64,000 nucleotides of DNA, taken from assembly GCF_020096995.1 (NCBI RefSeq), contig NZ_CP083692.1, positions 1,426,001-1,490,000 of the forward strand, in the 5' to 3' direction. This document shows, piece after piece, positions 15,652 through 23,533 of this stretch (positions within the stretch are counted from its first letter, which is position 1; each line of letters begins with the position of its first letter). Source of the stretch: Leucobacter sp. Psy1 (GTDB lineage Bacteria > Actinomycetota > Actinomycetes > Actinomycetales > Microbacteriaceae). The notes beneath the pieces are model-generated. The model worked only from the letters and a program-made list of their open reading frames with translations. It made no database searches and was not told where the DNA came from. The position numbers and the translations under genes are program-made.

Positions 15652-16986
15652 CTACTCGGCGGTCGCGGGCAGCACGATCACGAAGCGCGCCCCGCCGAGG
15701 GGAGCGTTCTCCACCCGCACGGATCCGCCGTGGGTACGCACGATCTCCGCGACGATCGCCAGCCCGAGGCCGCTGCCTCCGGCGTCGCGTGAGCGCGCTT
15801 CGTCGAGGCGGGTGAACCGTTCGAAGACGCGCTCCCGCTCCGACTCGGGCACGCCGTCCCCGTCGTCGTCGACCCAGAGCAGCGCCGATCCGCCATTGAC
15901 CGCCGTGCCGAGTGCGACGGTGCTGCGCGCGTGACGTACCGCATTGTCGACCAGGTTCCGCACGGCGCGCGCGAGGAGTCGCGAGTCCCCGCTGACCCGT
16001 GCGGGGCCGATGCCGCCGCCGTCGACGGAGGCCGTGCCGAGGGCGCGGATCCGGCTCGCTTCCGCAAGCGCGAGGTCGTCGAGGTCGACATCGCCGCGTG
16101 CGCCCGACTGTGCGGAGCCCTCGTCGAGCTTCGCGAGCAGCAGGAGTCCCTCGACGATCTCCTGCATGCGGGCGCCCTCGCCAAGCACGACGTCGGCGAG
16201 TTCACCCGGGGGAGCCGCGCCGGGGTGTGCCCGCTCGAGCTCGGCGTACTGCCGCATGGTGGCGAGCGGGGAGCGGAGCTCATGAGACGCGTCGCTGACG
16301 AAGCGCTGGCGGGTGCGGTACCCCTCTTCGACGCGGTCGAGCATACGGTTCATGGTCGCGGCGAGCCGGTCGATCTCGTCGTCGTTGCCGGTGCGGGGGA
16401 CGCGCTGGTCGAGCGTCTCCGCGCCGACGTGGTCGACCTGCCGGCGTATTCGGTCGACGGGGCCCAGCGCCCGCGCGGCCACGGCCCACACCACGACTCC
16501 GATGAGCGCGACCGCGATCGGCACCGCCACCGCAAGCACCATCGTCGCAGCTGAGACGGCGTCTCCGACCTCTTCCGTGGAGCGGGCGACGACGAGTGTG
16601 CCGCGATCGCCGCCGAGGTCTTCGCTCAGGATCAGCATCGGCTCGTCATCGACTCGCGCTTCGGCCCGTTCGCTGATCTCGTCCGGGCCGGAGAGTTCAT
16701 TGGCATCATCGTCGTTCACGATGGTCCGCCCGCCGGTGTGGAGCGCGATGAGCACGTCGTCGTCGCGCTCGGTGATCGCGTCGGGTACGCCGGATTCGAC
16801 GGTGTCGGCGATCATGTCGAGGTCGTCGTCGAGTTGGGCGGCGATCTGATCGGTGAGGACGCGGTCGAGGGTCCAGACGGTGCCGACGGCGCCGATTCCG
16901 AGTAGGGCGGCGACCACCGCGACGGCGACGAGCGTGATCCGCGTGCGCACCGAGCGGGTGCGGCTGGTCTTCTGCGCCTCAGCCAC
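15652..16986 (-). CDS. Sensor histidine kinase
   Basis: 444 residues from a GTG at 16986, overlapping the regulator stop by eight bases. Two transmembrane helices (about 16-40 and 147-172) bound an extracellular sensor segment rich in Asp/Glu; a HAMP domain follows, then the phosphoacceptor His235 (SDASHELRSP), N box (NLVDNAVRHA) and G boxes (GSGLGLAIV). The acidic sensor region suggests detection of a cation or cationic peptide, by inference. Partner of the response regulator at 16979-17656; both are transcribed as one unit with the PepSY gene downstream. Confidence 0.92.
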   Translation of the reverse strand: MAEAQKTSRTRSVRTRITLVAVAVVAALLGIGAVGTVWTLDRVLTDQIAAQLDDDLDMIADTVESGVPDAITERDDDVLIALHTGGRTIVNDDDANELSGPDEISERAEARVDDEPMLILSEDLGGDRGTLVVARSTEEVGDAVSAATMVLAVAVPIAVALIGVVVWAVAARALGPVDRIRRQVDHVGAETLDQRVPRTGNDDEIDRLAATMNRMLDRVEEGYRTRQRFVSDASHELRSPLATMRQYAELERAHPGAAPPGELADVVLGEGARMQEIVEGLLLLAKLDEGSAQSGARGDVDLDDLALAEASRIRALGTASVDGGGIGPARVSGDSRLLARAVRNLVDNAVRHARSTVALGTAVNGGSALLWVDDDGDGVPESERERVFERFTRLDEARSRDAGGSGLGLAIVAEIVRTHGGSVRVENAPLGGARFVIVLPATAE

Positions 16987-17656
16987 CGTCGGCCGCCAGA
17001 CGGTATCCGGCGCCGCGGACGGTCTCGATGGCGTTTCGCCCGTAGGGTCGGTCGACCTTGCGGCGCAGGCGGCCGATGTAGACCTCGACGATGTTGGGAT
17101 CGCCCTCGAAGTCGTCGGCCCAGACGTTGTCGAGCACGTCGAACTTGGTGACGACCTCGCCGCGGCGGCGAAGCAGGAACTCGAGTACCGACATCTCCCG
17201 CGCCGTGAGGTCGAGACGTGCCTCGCCGCGGTGTGCCGTGCGGGCAGCGGGATCGAAGCGGAGGTCACCTGCCTCCAACACTGTCGGCCGCTCCCGTCCG
17301 CCGCGCCGCACCAGCGCCCGCAAGCGGGCGAGCAGCACCGGGGGAGAGAACGGCTTCGTCAGCCAGTCGTCGCCGCCGGTGTCGAGCCCCTCGACTTCGT
17401 CCCACTCGCCGTCTTTCGCGGTGAGGAAGAGCACGGGGGTCCAGTCGCCCTCCTCGCGCAGCGTCTGGCAGACGAGATACCCGCTCATGCCTGGCATCAT
17501 GACGTCGAGCACGATGACGTCGTAGCTGAACTCGCGTGCCCGCCACAGTCCGTCGACGCCGTTGTGGGCGACGTCGACGGCGCAGCCCTCGGCCTCGAGG
17601 CCGCGACGCACGCCCTCGGCGAGACGCGCCTCATCGTCTACGAGCAACACACGCAT
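16979..17656 (-). CDS. OmpR/PhoB-family response regulator
   Basis: 225 residues from ATG 17656. Receiver domain with Asp7-Asp8 and phosphoacceptor Asp51 (VIVLDVMMPG), Lys in the conserved FLTAK segment, then the winged-helix DNA-binding domain (EFLLRRRGEVVTKFDVLDNVW and VEVYIGRLRRKVD). CAGACT six bases before the ATG may be a -10 box of a leaderless transcript. It controls target genes in response to the coupled kinase; the PepSY protein is a plausible target. Confidence 0.93.
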   Translation of the reverse strand: MRVLLVDDEARLAEGVRRGLEAEGCAVDVAHNGVDGLWRAREFSYDVIVLDVMMPGMSGYLVCQTLREEGDWTPVLFLTAKDGEWDEVEGLDTGGDDWLTKPFSPPVLLARLRALVRRGGRERPTVLEAGDLRFDPAARTAHRGEARLDLTAREMSVLEFLLRRRGEVVTKFDVLDNVWADDFEGDPNIVEVYIGRLRRKVDRPYGRNAIETVRGAGYRLAADGG

Positions 17657-17770
17657 GGACACAGTCTGCACGGATTGCGCTGACGCTGGGCTGAATCGGT
17701 GCGAAGCGACGGGCGAGCCGAGTGCGGAGCGGTTTCGCCCATGAGTGGGCGTAGTGGAAGAGCGATGGAA

Positions 17771-18688
17771 TCAGCGCAGCGCGTCCGCGGCGATGACGAG
17801 CTGCGTTCCCCACGGATCGGGGACGCGGATCTCGGCTCCATCGTCACGCACGGGTACGGAGCGGAAGGCGAGCCGGTCACTGAGGGCGTCGAGGTCCTCC
17901 CGGCCGGGCACGCGAATGCGGACGTCGCCGAGCCCGAGTGACGCGGCACGGGGTCCCGCGCCGGCGCTCTGCCAAGTGTTGACGCCGATGTGGTGGTGGT
18001 AGCCGCCGGCCGAGAGGAACAGGGCGGTGCCGAACTCGAAGGTGATGTCGAAGCCGAGGGTGTCGACGTAGAAGTCGCGCGCCGTTGCGATGTCGCCGAC
18101 CTGCAGGTGCACGTGACCGATTGCGGCCGAAGGCTCGTCGTGCGCGTCGGTGCGCACGTCGTCGTGCCAGCGCCGCAGGAATGCCTGCGGGTCGAGCGGC
18201 AGGCTGGCCATCTGCACGGTGCCGTTGGGGCCGATGCTCCACTCGTCGCGCGGGCGATCACGGTAGAGTTCGAGGCCGTTACCCTCGGGGTCGTGGAAGT
18301 AGAAGGCCTCGCTGACGAGGTGGTCGGCGCTGCCTTCGTAGAGGCCGGAGGCATGGCGGGCCATCGATGCCAGTGACGACGCCAGTCGCGCCTGATCCTG
18401 GAACAGGATGGCAGTGTGGTAGAGGCCGGCACCCCGTGCGTCGCGGCCAGGCAGATCTTTCTCCTGTCGCAAGCGCACGATCGGGATCCCGCCGCGTCCC
18501 AGAACGACGGTCGCACCGGATTCGTCCAGCACGTCGAGCGTGACGGCCTCCCGGTAGAACCGGGACATGGCGCCGAGGTCGTGGACGAGTAGCTCGACGG
18601 TGTCCATCTCGGTGCCGTCCGGCGCGGCTCCGGTGGTGTGGGTGGGGGCCTCGCGCCACGACGGCGTGGTCCGGGAAGTGCTCATCAT
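17771..18688 (-). CDS. Two-domain VOC protein, ring-cleavage-dioxygenase-like
   Basis: 305 residues containing two VOC modules: one starting VELLVHDLGAMSRFYREAV (about 31) and closing with HDPEGNGLELYRDRP, the second starting GHVHLQVGDIATARDFYVDTL (about 190) and containing GGYHHHIGVNTW. This is the layout of YfiE/CatE-type extradiol-like proteins, with His and Glu metal ligands available (GHVHL, GLELY, HHHIG). Probably a metal-dependent dioxygenase or quinone-detoxifying enzyme. GAGGAG precedes the ATG. It faces a MarR regulator across an intergenic region with two palindromes, so is likely repressed by it. Confidence 0.8.
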   Translation of the reverse strand: MMSTSRTTPSWREAPTHTTGAAPDGTEMDTVELLVHDLGAMSRFYREAVTLDVLDESGATVVLGRGGIPIVRLRQEKDLPGRDARGAGLYHTAILFQDQARLASSLASMARHASGLYEGSADHLVSEAFYFHDPEGNGLELYRDRPRDEWSIGPNGTVQMASLPLDPQAFLRRWHDDVRTDAHDEPSAAIGHVHLQVGDIATARDFYVDTLGFDITFEFGTALFLSAGGYHHHIGVNTWQSAGAGPRAASLGLGDVRIRVPGREDLDALSDRLAFRSVPVRDDGAEIRVPDPWGTQLVIAADALR

Positions 18689-18708
18689 GACGAAGGCTCC
18701 TCATTTTG

Positions 18709-18720
18709 TTGTTGCAACAA
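18709..18720. promoter_or_regulatory. Perfect palindrome, probable MarR operator 1
   Basis: TTGTTGCAACAA is a perfect 12-base palindrome 21 bases upstream of the VOC gene start. Its half-site TTG(n)6CAA is shared with a second site at 18751-18762. MarR-family regulators bind such palindromes in divergent promoters. Confidence 0.7.
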
Positions 18721-18750
18721 GTTTTAAAGAACAGGTTTATCACGCTTTCG

Positions 18751-18762
18751 TTGATGCGACAA
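18751..18762. promoter_or_regulatory. Imperfect palindrome, probable MarR operator 2
   Basis: TTGATGCGACAA keeps the TTG...CAA half-sites of operator 1 with centres 42 bases (four DNA turns) apart. It sits just upstream of the -10 box TACCCT (18770-18775) of the MarR gene, so binding would block its own promoter. Confidence 0.6.
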
Positions 18763-18781
18763 GTAAAGCTACCCTGGGAGG

Positions 18782-19255
18782 ATGCACACCACGGTTCCAC
18801 GGATGACCGAGGACGAGTCGGCGGCGTGGCTCGGGCTCATCGGCGTCACGCAGCTTCTCCCCGCCGCCCTCGACGCGCGGCTGCAGCGGAAGTCGTCGAT
18901 GACGCACTTCGAATTCATGGTGCTGACGATGCTGCGGTTTGCCCCGGACTCCACGCTCCGCATGACCGCGCTCGCGGAGGCGACCAACGCGACGCTGCCG
19001 CGGCTCTCGCACGTCTGCGCGCGGCTCGAGAAGCGCGGGCTCATCGAGCGGAGCCCGTGCCCCGAGGATCGCCGTGCGACCAACGCGACGCTCGCGAGCG
19101 ATGGCCGCCGGGCGCTCGTCCTCGCGATGCCGGATCACATCGCCACCGCGCGCCGCCTGGTCATCGACGCCCTCACGCCAGAGCAGCTCACCGCGCTCGC
19201 CGAGATCACGACCGTCATTCGGGATCGTCTCGGAGCGAGTGTCGACCCTGCGTGA
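18782..19255 (+). CDS. MarR-family transcriptional regulator
   Basis: 157 residues. Winged-helix core: ALAEATNATLPRLSHVCARLEKRGLIERSPCPEDRRATNATLASDGR, where the recognition helix and the DR(R)xxN wing are typical of MarR. The ATG at 18782 has TACCCT six bases upstream, consistent with leaderless translation; a second ATG seven codons later is the alternative. Likely autoregulated and controlling the divergent VOC dioxygenase gene in response to a phenolic or quinone ligand. Ligand is inferred from the neighbour. Confidence 0.9.
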   Translation: MHTTVPRMTEDESAAWLGLIGVTQLLPAALDARLQRKSSMTHFEFMVLTMLRFAPDSTLRMTALAEATNATLPRLSHVCARLEKRGLIERSPCPEDRRATNATLASDGRRALVLAMPDHIATARRLVIDALTPEQLTALAEITTVIRDRLGASVDPA

Positions 19256-19370
19256 TCGGGCGGCACGGCCTGCAACTTCAGGTTTCAGGTGTCGAAGCGA
19301 CCTCGCGGAACTTCACCTGAGGAGGCTTGCCAGCTCTCCGAGCAACCTGTTTCAGTCTCAGTAATATTTT

Positions 19371-19399
19371 TTGAGATAACACTAAAACAGTGTTAGATT
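19371..19399 (+). promoter_or_regulatory. Promoter with operator filling the spacer, XRE-cupin gene
   Basis: -35 TTGAGA (19371-19376), a 17-base spacer and -10 TAGATT (19394-19399) lie six bases before the ATG at 19406, giving a leaderless transcript. The inverted repeat TAACACT-AAAAC-AGTGTTA (19377-19395) spans the whole spacer and enters the -10, so a bound repressor would exclude RNA polymerase. The flanking AT-rich run GTAATATTTT is unusual for the region. Confidence 0.75.
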
Positions 19400-19405
19400 C
19401 GCAGC

Positions 19406-20014
19406 ATGTCATCCCTCGATGTCAATGAAGCATCTGTACCTTCCCCCGAGAGCGGCTCCGTTGAGCCGGGCCTCGGTGATCGCCTGCGTCGCCGGCGCAA
19501 AGCGCTCGGCTTGACGCTGCGTGACGTCGCGGAATCGTCCGGCCTGACGCAGGGGTTCCTGTCGCAGATCGAGCGCGGCCAGGCGAATGCCAGCGTCAAG
19601 GCACTGCAGAGCATCTGCGGCGTGCTGAAGCTCGATGTCGGCGCGCTGTTCCGTCCGGTCGACGAGTACGGGCGGGGTCGGGTGCAGCGGTTCGCCGATG
19701 CGCAGGGCTTCTCGTTCGGAGACGGAGCGACGAAGATCAAGCTCACACCCTCGACGTTCGATCACCTGGAAGTCCTCATGGGACTGTTCGAACCGGGAGG
19801 ATCGACCGGAGTCGCGCCGTACACGCACGGTGCATCTGAAGAAGTCCTGCTGGTGCTCGCCGGCACGGTCGAGGTGACGGTGGGCCACGACACCTACACG
19901 CTCGGCGAGTTCGACTCCCTGCACTATCACAGCAACGAACCGCACCGCGTCGCCGAAGCCACGGGATCCGCGCACGCCCGCGTGCTCTGGACCATGGCAC
20001 CACCCACCTACTAG
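19406..20014 (+). CDS. XRE-family regulator with C-terminal cupin domain
   Basis: 202 residues. N-terminal helix-turn-helix (RLRRRRKALGLTLRDVAESSGLTQGFLSQIERGQANAS split over residues 25-63) and a C-terminal cupin barrel (SEEVLLVLAGTVEVTVGHDTYTLGEFDSLHYHSNEPHRVA). This is the PuuR-like architecture that senses a small ligand in the cupin and represses polyamine, ectoine or amino-acid catabolism genes. Directly downstream lie a PuuB-like oxidase and a transporter, 88 bases on, probably its targets. The operator in its own promoter indicates autorepression. Confidence 0.9.
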   Translation: MSSLDVNEASVPSPESGSVEPGLGDRLRRRRKALGLTLRDVAESSGLTQGFLSQIERGQANASVKALQSICGVLKLDVGALFRPVDEYGRGRVQRFADAQGFSFGDGATKIKLTPSTFDHLEVLMGLFEPGGSTGVAPYTHGASEEVLLVLAGTVEVTVGHDTYTLGEFDSLHYHSNEPHRVAEATGSAHARVLWTMAPPTY

Positions 20015-20102
20015 CGCGGACTTACGAGCGCCGCCGCCCGGCGCACCACGAGCCCCCCGAACGCTCGAAGACGACGACCCCACCACTACGACGGAGTACC
20101 CC

Positions 20103-21539
20103 ATGCATGATTTCGTGAACGGCAGCATCTCGCACTGGATGACCCAGGCGAGCGCCGCGAGCGCTCCCGACCACCCGAATCGCCATGCGAGCCTGCCTGA
20201 CGAGGAGCAGGCTCTCGTCATCGTCGGCGGCGGTTTGACCGGCCTGTGGACGGCCTACTACGCCATCACGCAGCACCCCGAATGGAAGATCACGGTGCTC
20301 GAGGCGGAGCAGGTCGGCTACGGGGGTTCCGGTCGCAACGGCGGGTGGCTTTCGACCCTGATCCCGGGCAATCGTGCGGTCTATGCGCGTGCGGCGGAGC
20401 GGCAGGGCCGAGATGGCGCTGCGGCGGTGCGCGCGTTCCAGCGCGAGATGTCGGGCGCGATCGATGAGACGCTCCGTGTGGCGGAGGTGGAAGGCATCGA
20501 GGCCGATCAGCACCGTGGCGGCCAGCTCCAGGCCGCGACGACGCCGGCCGCGCTGAAGCGACTGCGCGGCACCTACGCCGCGAACCTGCGGAACGGGTAC
20601 GCGGAGGACAGCATCGAGCTGCTGAGCGCCGATGAGCTGCAGCAGCGGATCAATATCGCACCGGCTCTTGGTGGCATGTACTACCGGGACACCGTCCGTG
20701 TCGATCCCGCGAAACTGACTTTGGGCCTCGCGAGCGCGGTCGAGGCGAAGGGCGTGCAGATCTTCGAGCGCGCCGCGGTGAACTCGATCCGCCCGGGAAC
20801 CGTGGTCGCGTCGCGCGGCGTCGTGCGGGCCCGGACGGTGCTCAGCTGCGTCGAGGCGTACACGAGCGAGATCGAGAGCGAGGCGCCGGGGTTCGGGAGC
20901 CGTCAGCTCATCCCGGTCAACTCCTCGATGATCGTCACCGCCCCGTTGAGCGATGCCGACTGGGAGCGGATCGGCTGGAACGGCCTCGAATGCCTGAACG
21001 ACGGCGCGCACACCTTCGTCTATGCTCAGCGCACGGCGGACGGCAGGATCGCCATCGGGGGTCGCGGTACCCCTTACGCCTACAACTCGGGGACTCCGGG
21101 CCTCGGTGCCGTCGATGACGCGACGATCCAGACGCTCAAGGATCGCCTCGACTACTTCTTCCCCGGAACGCGCTTCTCGATCGATCACGCGTGGCGCGGC
21201 GCCATCGGGGTGACCAGGGACTGGTGCGCCGGCATCTTCTTCGACCCCGAGACGCGGATCGGCACGGCGCGGGGATACGCGGGTCACGGGCTGACCGCGA
21301 CGAACCTCGCCGCGCGCACGCTGCTCGATCGCGTGAGCGGCGAGTGGACGGACCTCACGGCGCTCCCGTGGAACGACCACGAGTCGGGCACGTGGGAGCC
21401 CGAGCCCATCCGCTGGACCGGCGTGCACACCATGTACCGGCTGTTCGGCGTCGCCGACCGCTGGGAAGAGGCGCGGCACTCGGAAGACACCTCACTCATC
21501 GCACGATTCGGATCCCGACTGGCAGGACTGCACGAATGA
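20103..21539 (+). CDS. FAD-dependent amine oxidase, PuuB/OrdL-like
   Basis: 478 residues of the DAO family. The Rossmann FAD motif VGGGLTG (41-47), then VLEAEQVGYGGSGRNGGW, where the GxGxSGRNGG segment is characteristic of gamma-glutamylputrescine oxidase and related flavoproteins, and a C-terminal GYAGHGLTATNLAARTLLD closing motif. It would oxidise a secondary or N-substituted amine or amino acid with release of H2O2. An extra 35-residue N-terminus precedes the FAD domain. The stop overlaps the start of a transporter gene (ATGA). Confidence 0.85.
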   Translation: MHDFVNGSISHWMTQASAASAPDHPNRHASLPDEEQALVIVGGGLTGLWTAYYAITQHPEWKITVLEAEQVGYGGSGRNGGWLSTLIPGNRAVYARAAERQGRDGAAAVRAFQREMSGAIDETLRVAEVEGIEADQHRGGQLQAATTPAALKRLRGTYAANLRNGYAEDSIELLSADELQQRINIAPALGGMYYRDTVRVDPAKLTLGLASAVEAKGVQIFERAAVNSIRPGTVVASRGVVRARTVLSCVEAYTSEIESEAPGFGSRQLIPVNSSMIVTAPLSDADWERIGWNGLECLNDGAHTFVYAQRTADGRIAIGGRGTPYAYNSGTPGLGAVDDATIQTLKDRLDYFFPGTRFSIDHAWRGAIGVTRDWCAGIFFDPETRIGTARGYAGHGLTATNLAARTLLDRVSGEWTDLTALPWNDHESGTWEPEPIRWTGVHTMYRLFGVADRWEEARHSEDTSLIARFGSRLAGLHE

Positions 21540-23020
21540 CCACGAATATCTCGACGACGCCGTCGATCGACACCGACCAGGGTGCGCCCCGCCGCCGCGG
21601 ACTCCCGCGCGGCGTGTGGACCCTCGCGTTCACCGAACTCTGGGAGCGCTACTCCTTCTACGGCCTGCAGGGCATCCTCTCGTTCTACCTGCTCTACGCC
21701 CTCGTTGACGGCGGCCTCGAAGTGGCGCCGGCGGCAGCCGCGGGTATCGTCGGCGCCTATGGGGGATCGGTGTACCTCGCCCAGATCTTGGGCGCGTGGC
21801 TCGGCGACCGACTCGTCACCCCGAAGAGCATGGTGCTCTGGGGTGCCGTCGTCATCACCGCAGGGCACATCGTGCTCGCGTTCGTGCCCGACTTCCTGGG
21901 GCTCGCGATTGGCCTCATCCTGATCGTGTTGGGTACCGGCGCGTTGAAGACGAACATCACTTCGATCGTCGGTTTCATCGTCGAGGGCCGGTCGCAGCAG
22001 ACACGCGACGTGAGCTTCTCGTACTTCTACATGTCGATCAACATCGGTGCGGTGGTCGGGCCGCTGTCGACGGGCTTCGCCCAGAACCAGTGGGGCTTCC
22101 ACTTCGGGTTCGGCCTGGCGGCGATCGGCATGATCGCCGCGCTGATTCAGTACCTGTACTCGATGAAGCACCTGCCCGAGCGTGCACGCCTCGTGAACAA
22201 TCCGCTCCCGTCGAAGCGTCTGCCGCTCGCGATCGGCATCGGCGTCGCCGCGGTCGCGGTCATCGTGATCGCCGCCGTCAGCGGTATGCTGCGGGCTGAG
22301 AACCTGTCGACTACGACCACGATCCTCGCGCTCCTCGCGGCTGCGGCGTACTTCATCACCATGTCGACGTCGAAGCAGGTGACCTCTGACGAGCGTCGCC
22401 GGGTGTTGGCGTTCCTGCCGCTGTTCCTCGCGGCGGGCATCTATTTCGGTCTGCTCTTCCAGAAATTCACGGCGATCTCGATCATGATCACCGAGCGCAT
22501 CGATCTCTCGATCGGCAGCTGGACCTTCCCGGTCGCCTGGATCACCACCGCGAGTCCGCTGGCCGCCGTGCTGATCACCCCGCTGATCGCCCGCCTCTGG
22601 AACCTCATGGGGGATCGCCAGCCCTCACCCGTGACGAAGTTCGCGATCGGGCTGATCCAGATCGGCTGCGCTTACTTCTTCCTGCTCCTCGTCTCCGAGC
22701 TGGCGGGTGATGCGTTCATTCCGCTCGCGCTCATCATCCTATTCATGGCGATGGCCGGATCATCGGAGGTCTTCGTTGGCCCCATCGGGCTGTCGGTGGC
22801 GACGCGGATCGGACCGCAGGCGTTCAAGTCGCAGGTCGTCGGCCTGAACTTTCTCACCCTCGCACTGGGGTCGTCGCTGTCGGGACTCCTCGGACAGCTG
22901 TTCACTCTGATCGACGAGCCGACCTATTACATCATCGTCGCGGTGACCGGCGCGGTGCTCGGGCTCGCACTGTTCCTCACGAGGAAACCGCTGTCGACGG
23001 CGCTGAACTCGGGGCTCTGA
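21536..23020 (+). CDS. POT-family proton-dependent peptide transporter
   Basis: 494 residues, 14 or so hydrophobic helices. FTELWERYSFYGLQGILSFYL carries the ExxERFxYY proton-coupling motif of POT/PTR2 transporters in the form ELWERYSFYG, and FSYFYMSINIGAVVGP is the second family signature. Start ATG 21536 overlaps the oxidase stop. It imports di- or tripeptides or a peptide-like amine with protons. Operon with an amine oxidase and an XRE-cupin regulator suggests the imported compound is a gamma-glutamyl or peptide-like amine oxidised by the neighbour; this is inference. Confidence 0.9.
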   Translation: MTTNISTTPSIDTDQGAPRRRGLPRGVWTLAFTELWERYSFYGLQGILSFYLLYALVDGGLEVAPAAAAGIVGAYGGSVYLAQILGAWLGDRLVTPKSMVLWGAVVITAGHIVLAFVPDFLGLAIGLILIVLGTGALKTNITSIVGFIVEGRSQQTRDVSFSYFYMSINIGAVVGPLSTGFAQNQWGFHFGFGLAAIGMIAALIQYLYSMKHLPERARLVNNPLPSKRLPLAIGIGVAAVAVIVIAAVSGMLRAENLSTTTTILALLAAAAYFITMSTSKQVTSDERRRVLAFLPLFLAAGIYFGLLFQKFTAISIMITERIDLSIGSWTFPVAWITTASPLAAVLITPLIARLWNLMGDRQPSPVTKFAIGLIQIGCAYFFLLLVSELAGDAFIPLALIILFMAMAGSSEVFVGPIGLSVATRIGPQAFKSQVVGLNFLTLALGSSLSGLLGQLFTLIDEPTYYIIVAVTGAVLGLALFLTRKPLSTALNSGL

Positions 23021-23026
23021 CCACAT

Positions 23027-23066
23027 TCGGGTTCGGCGCGGACCGGTGCGTCCGCGCCGAACCCGA
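23027..23066 (+). terminator. 17-bp perfect hairpin after the POT gene
   Basis: 23027-23043 is fully complementary to 23050-23066 with a six-base loop CGGTGC, starting seven bases after the POT stop codon. The 3' side is followed by TTAGTCTGG, with only a short T-run. It probably ends the oxidase-transporter transcript; TAGTCT right behind it is the -10 of the next gene. Confidence 0.7.
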
Positions 23067-23080
23067 TTAGTCTGGTGCGC

Positions 23081-23512
23081 ATGAACGCAGCAGCACCCGC
23101 AGAACGCAAGATCCTCGGAACCGTCGTCTGCCTGCCCTCGACCGATCTCGAAGCGTCACTCGATTTCTATCGCGGCGTCTTCGACCTTCCGGATCTGCAG
23201 ATCGACGAGGACATCATCGCCGTCGAGCTGCCGAACCTGTCGCTCTTCGTGATGGGTTCGGCGCAGTTCGAGTCGTACACGCTGAAGGTCGGTCGCACCG
23301 TACAGCGACCCAACGGGGGTACCGGCGTGATCCTCAGCTGCGCGGTCGAGACTCGTGAGGGACTCGATTCGATGATCGCTAGCGTCCCCCTGCACGGCGG
23401 CACCGTACCCGTTGAAGCTGCAGAGGACGCCGATCTCGGTCTCTACCTCGGCTACTTCTTCGATCCGGACGGTCACCACTGGGAGCTCGCCGTGCCGAAG
23501 TCGGATCAGTAG
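23081..23512 (+). CDS. VOC-superfamily (glyoxalase/bleomycin-resistance-like) protein
   Basis: 143 residues. VCLPSTDLEASLDFYRGVFDLPD begins the first module and YFFDPDGHHWELAV ends the second, with a His-Glu pair in the final motif usable as metal ligands. The ATG at 23081 has TAGTCT seven bases upstream and no ribosome site, again suggesting a leaderless mRNA. Substrate unknown; single-gene unit followed at 21 bases by a glycosyltransferase gene. Confidence 0.75.
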   Translation: MNAAAPAERKILGTVVCLPSTDLEASLDFYRGVFDLPDLQIDEDIIAVELPNLSLFVMGSAQFESYTLKVGRTVQRPNGGTGVILSCAVETREGLDSMIASVPLHGGTVPVEAAEDADLGLYLGYFFDPDGHHWELAVPKSDQ

Positions 23513-23533
23513 CCCCCGTCGCAGGATGTGCTG

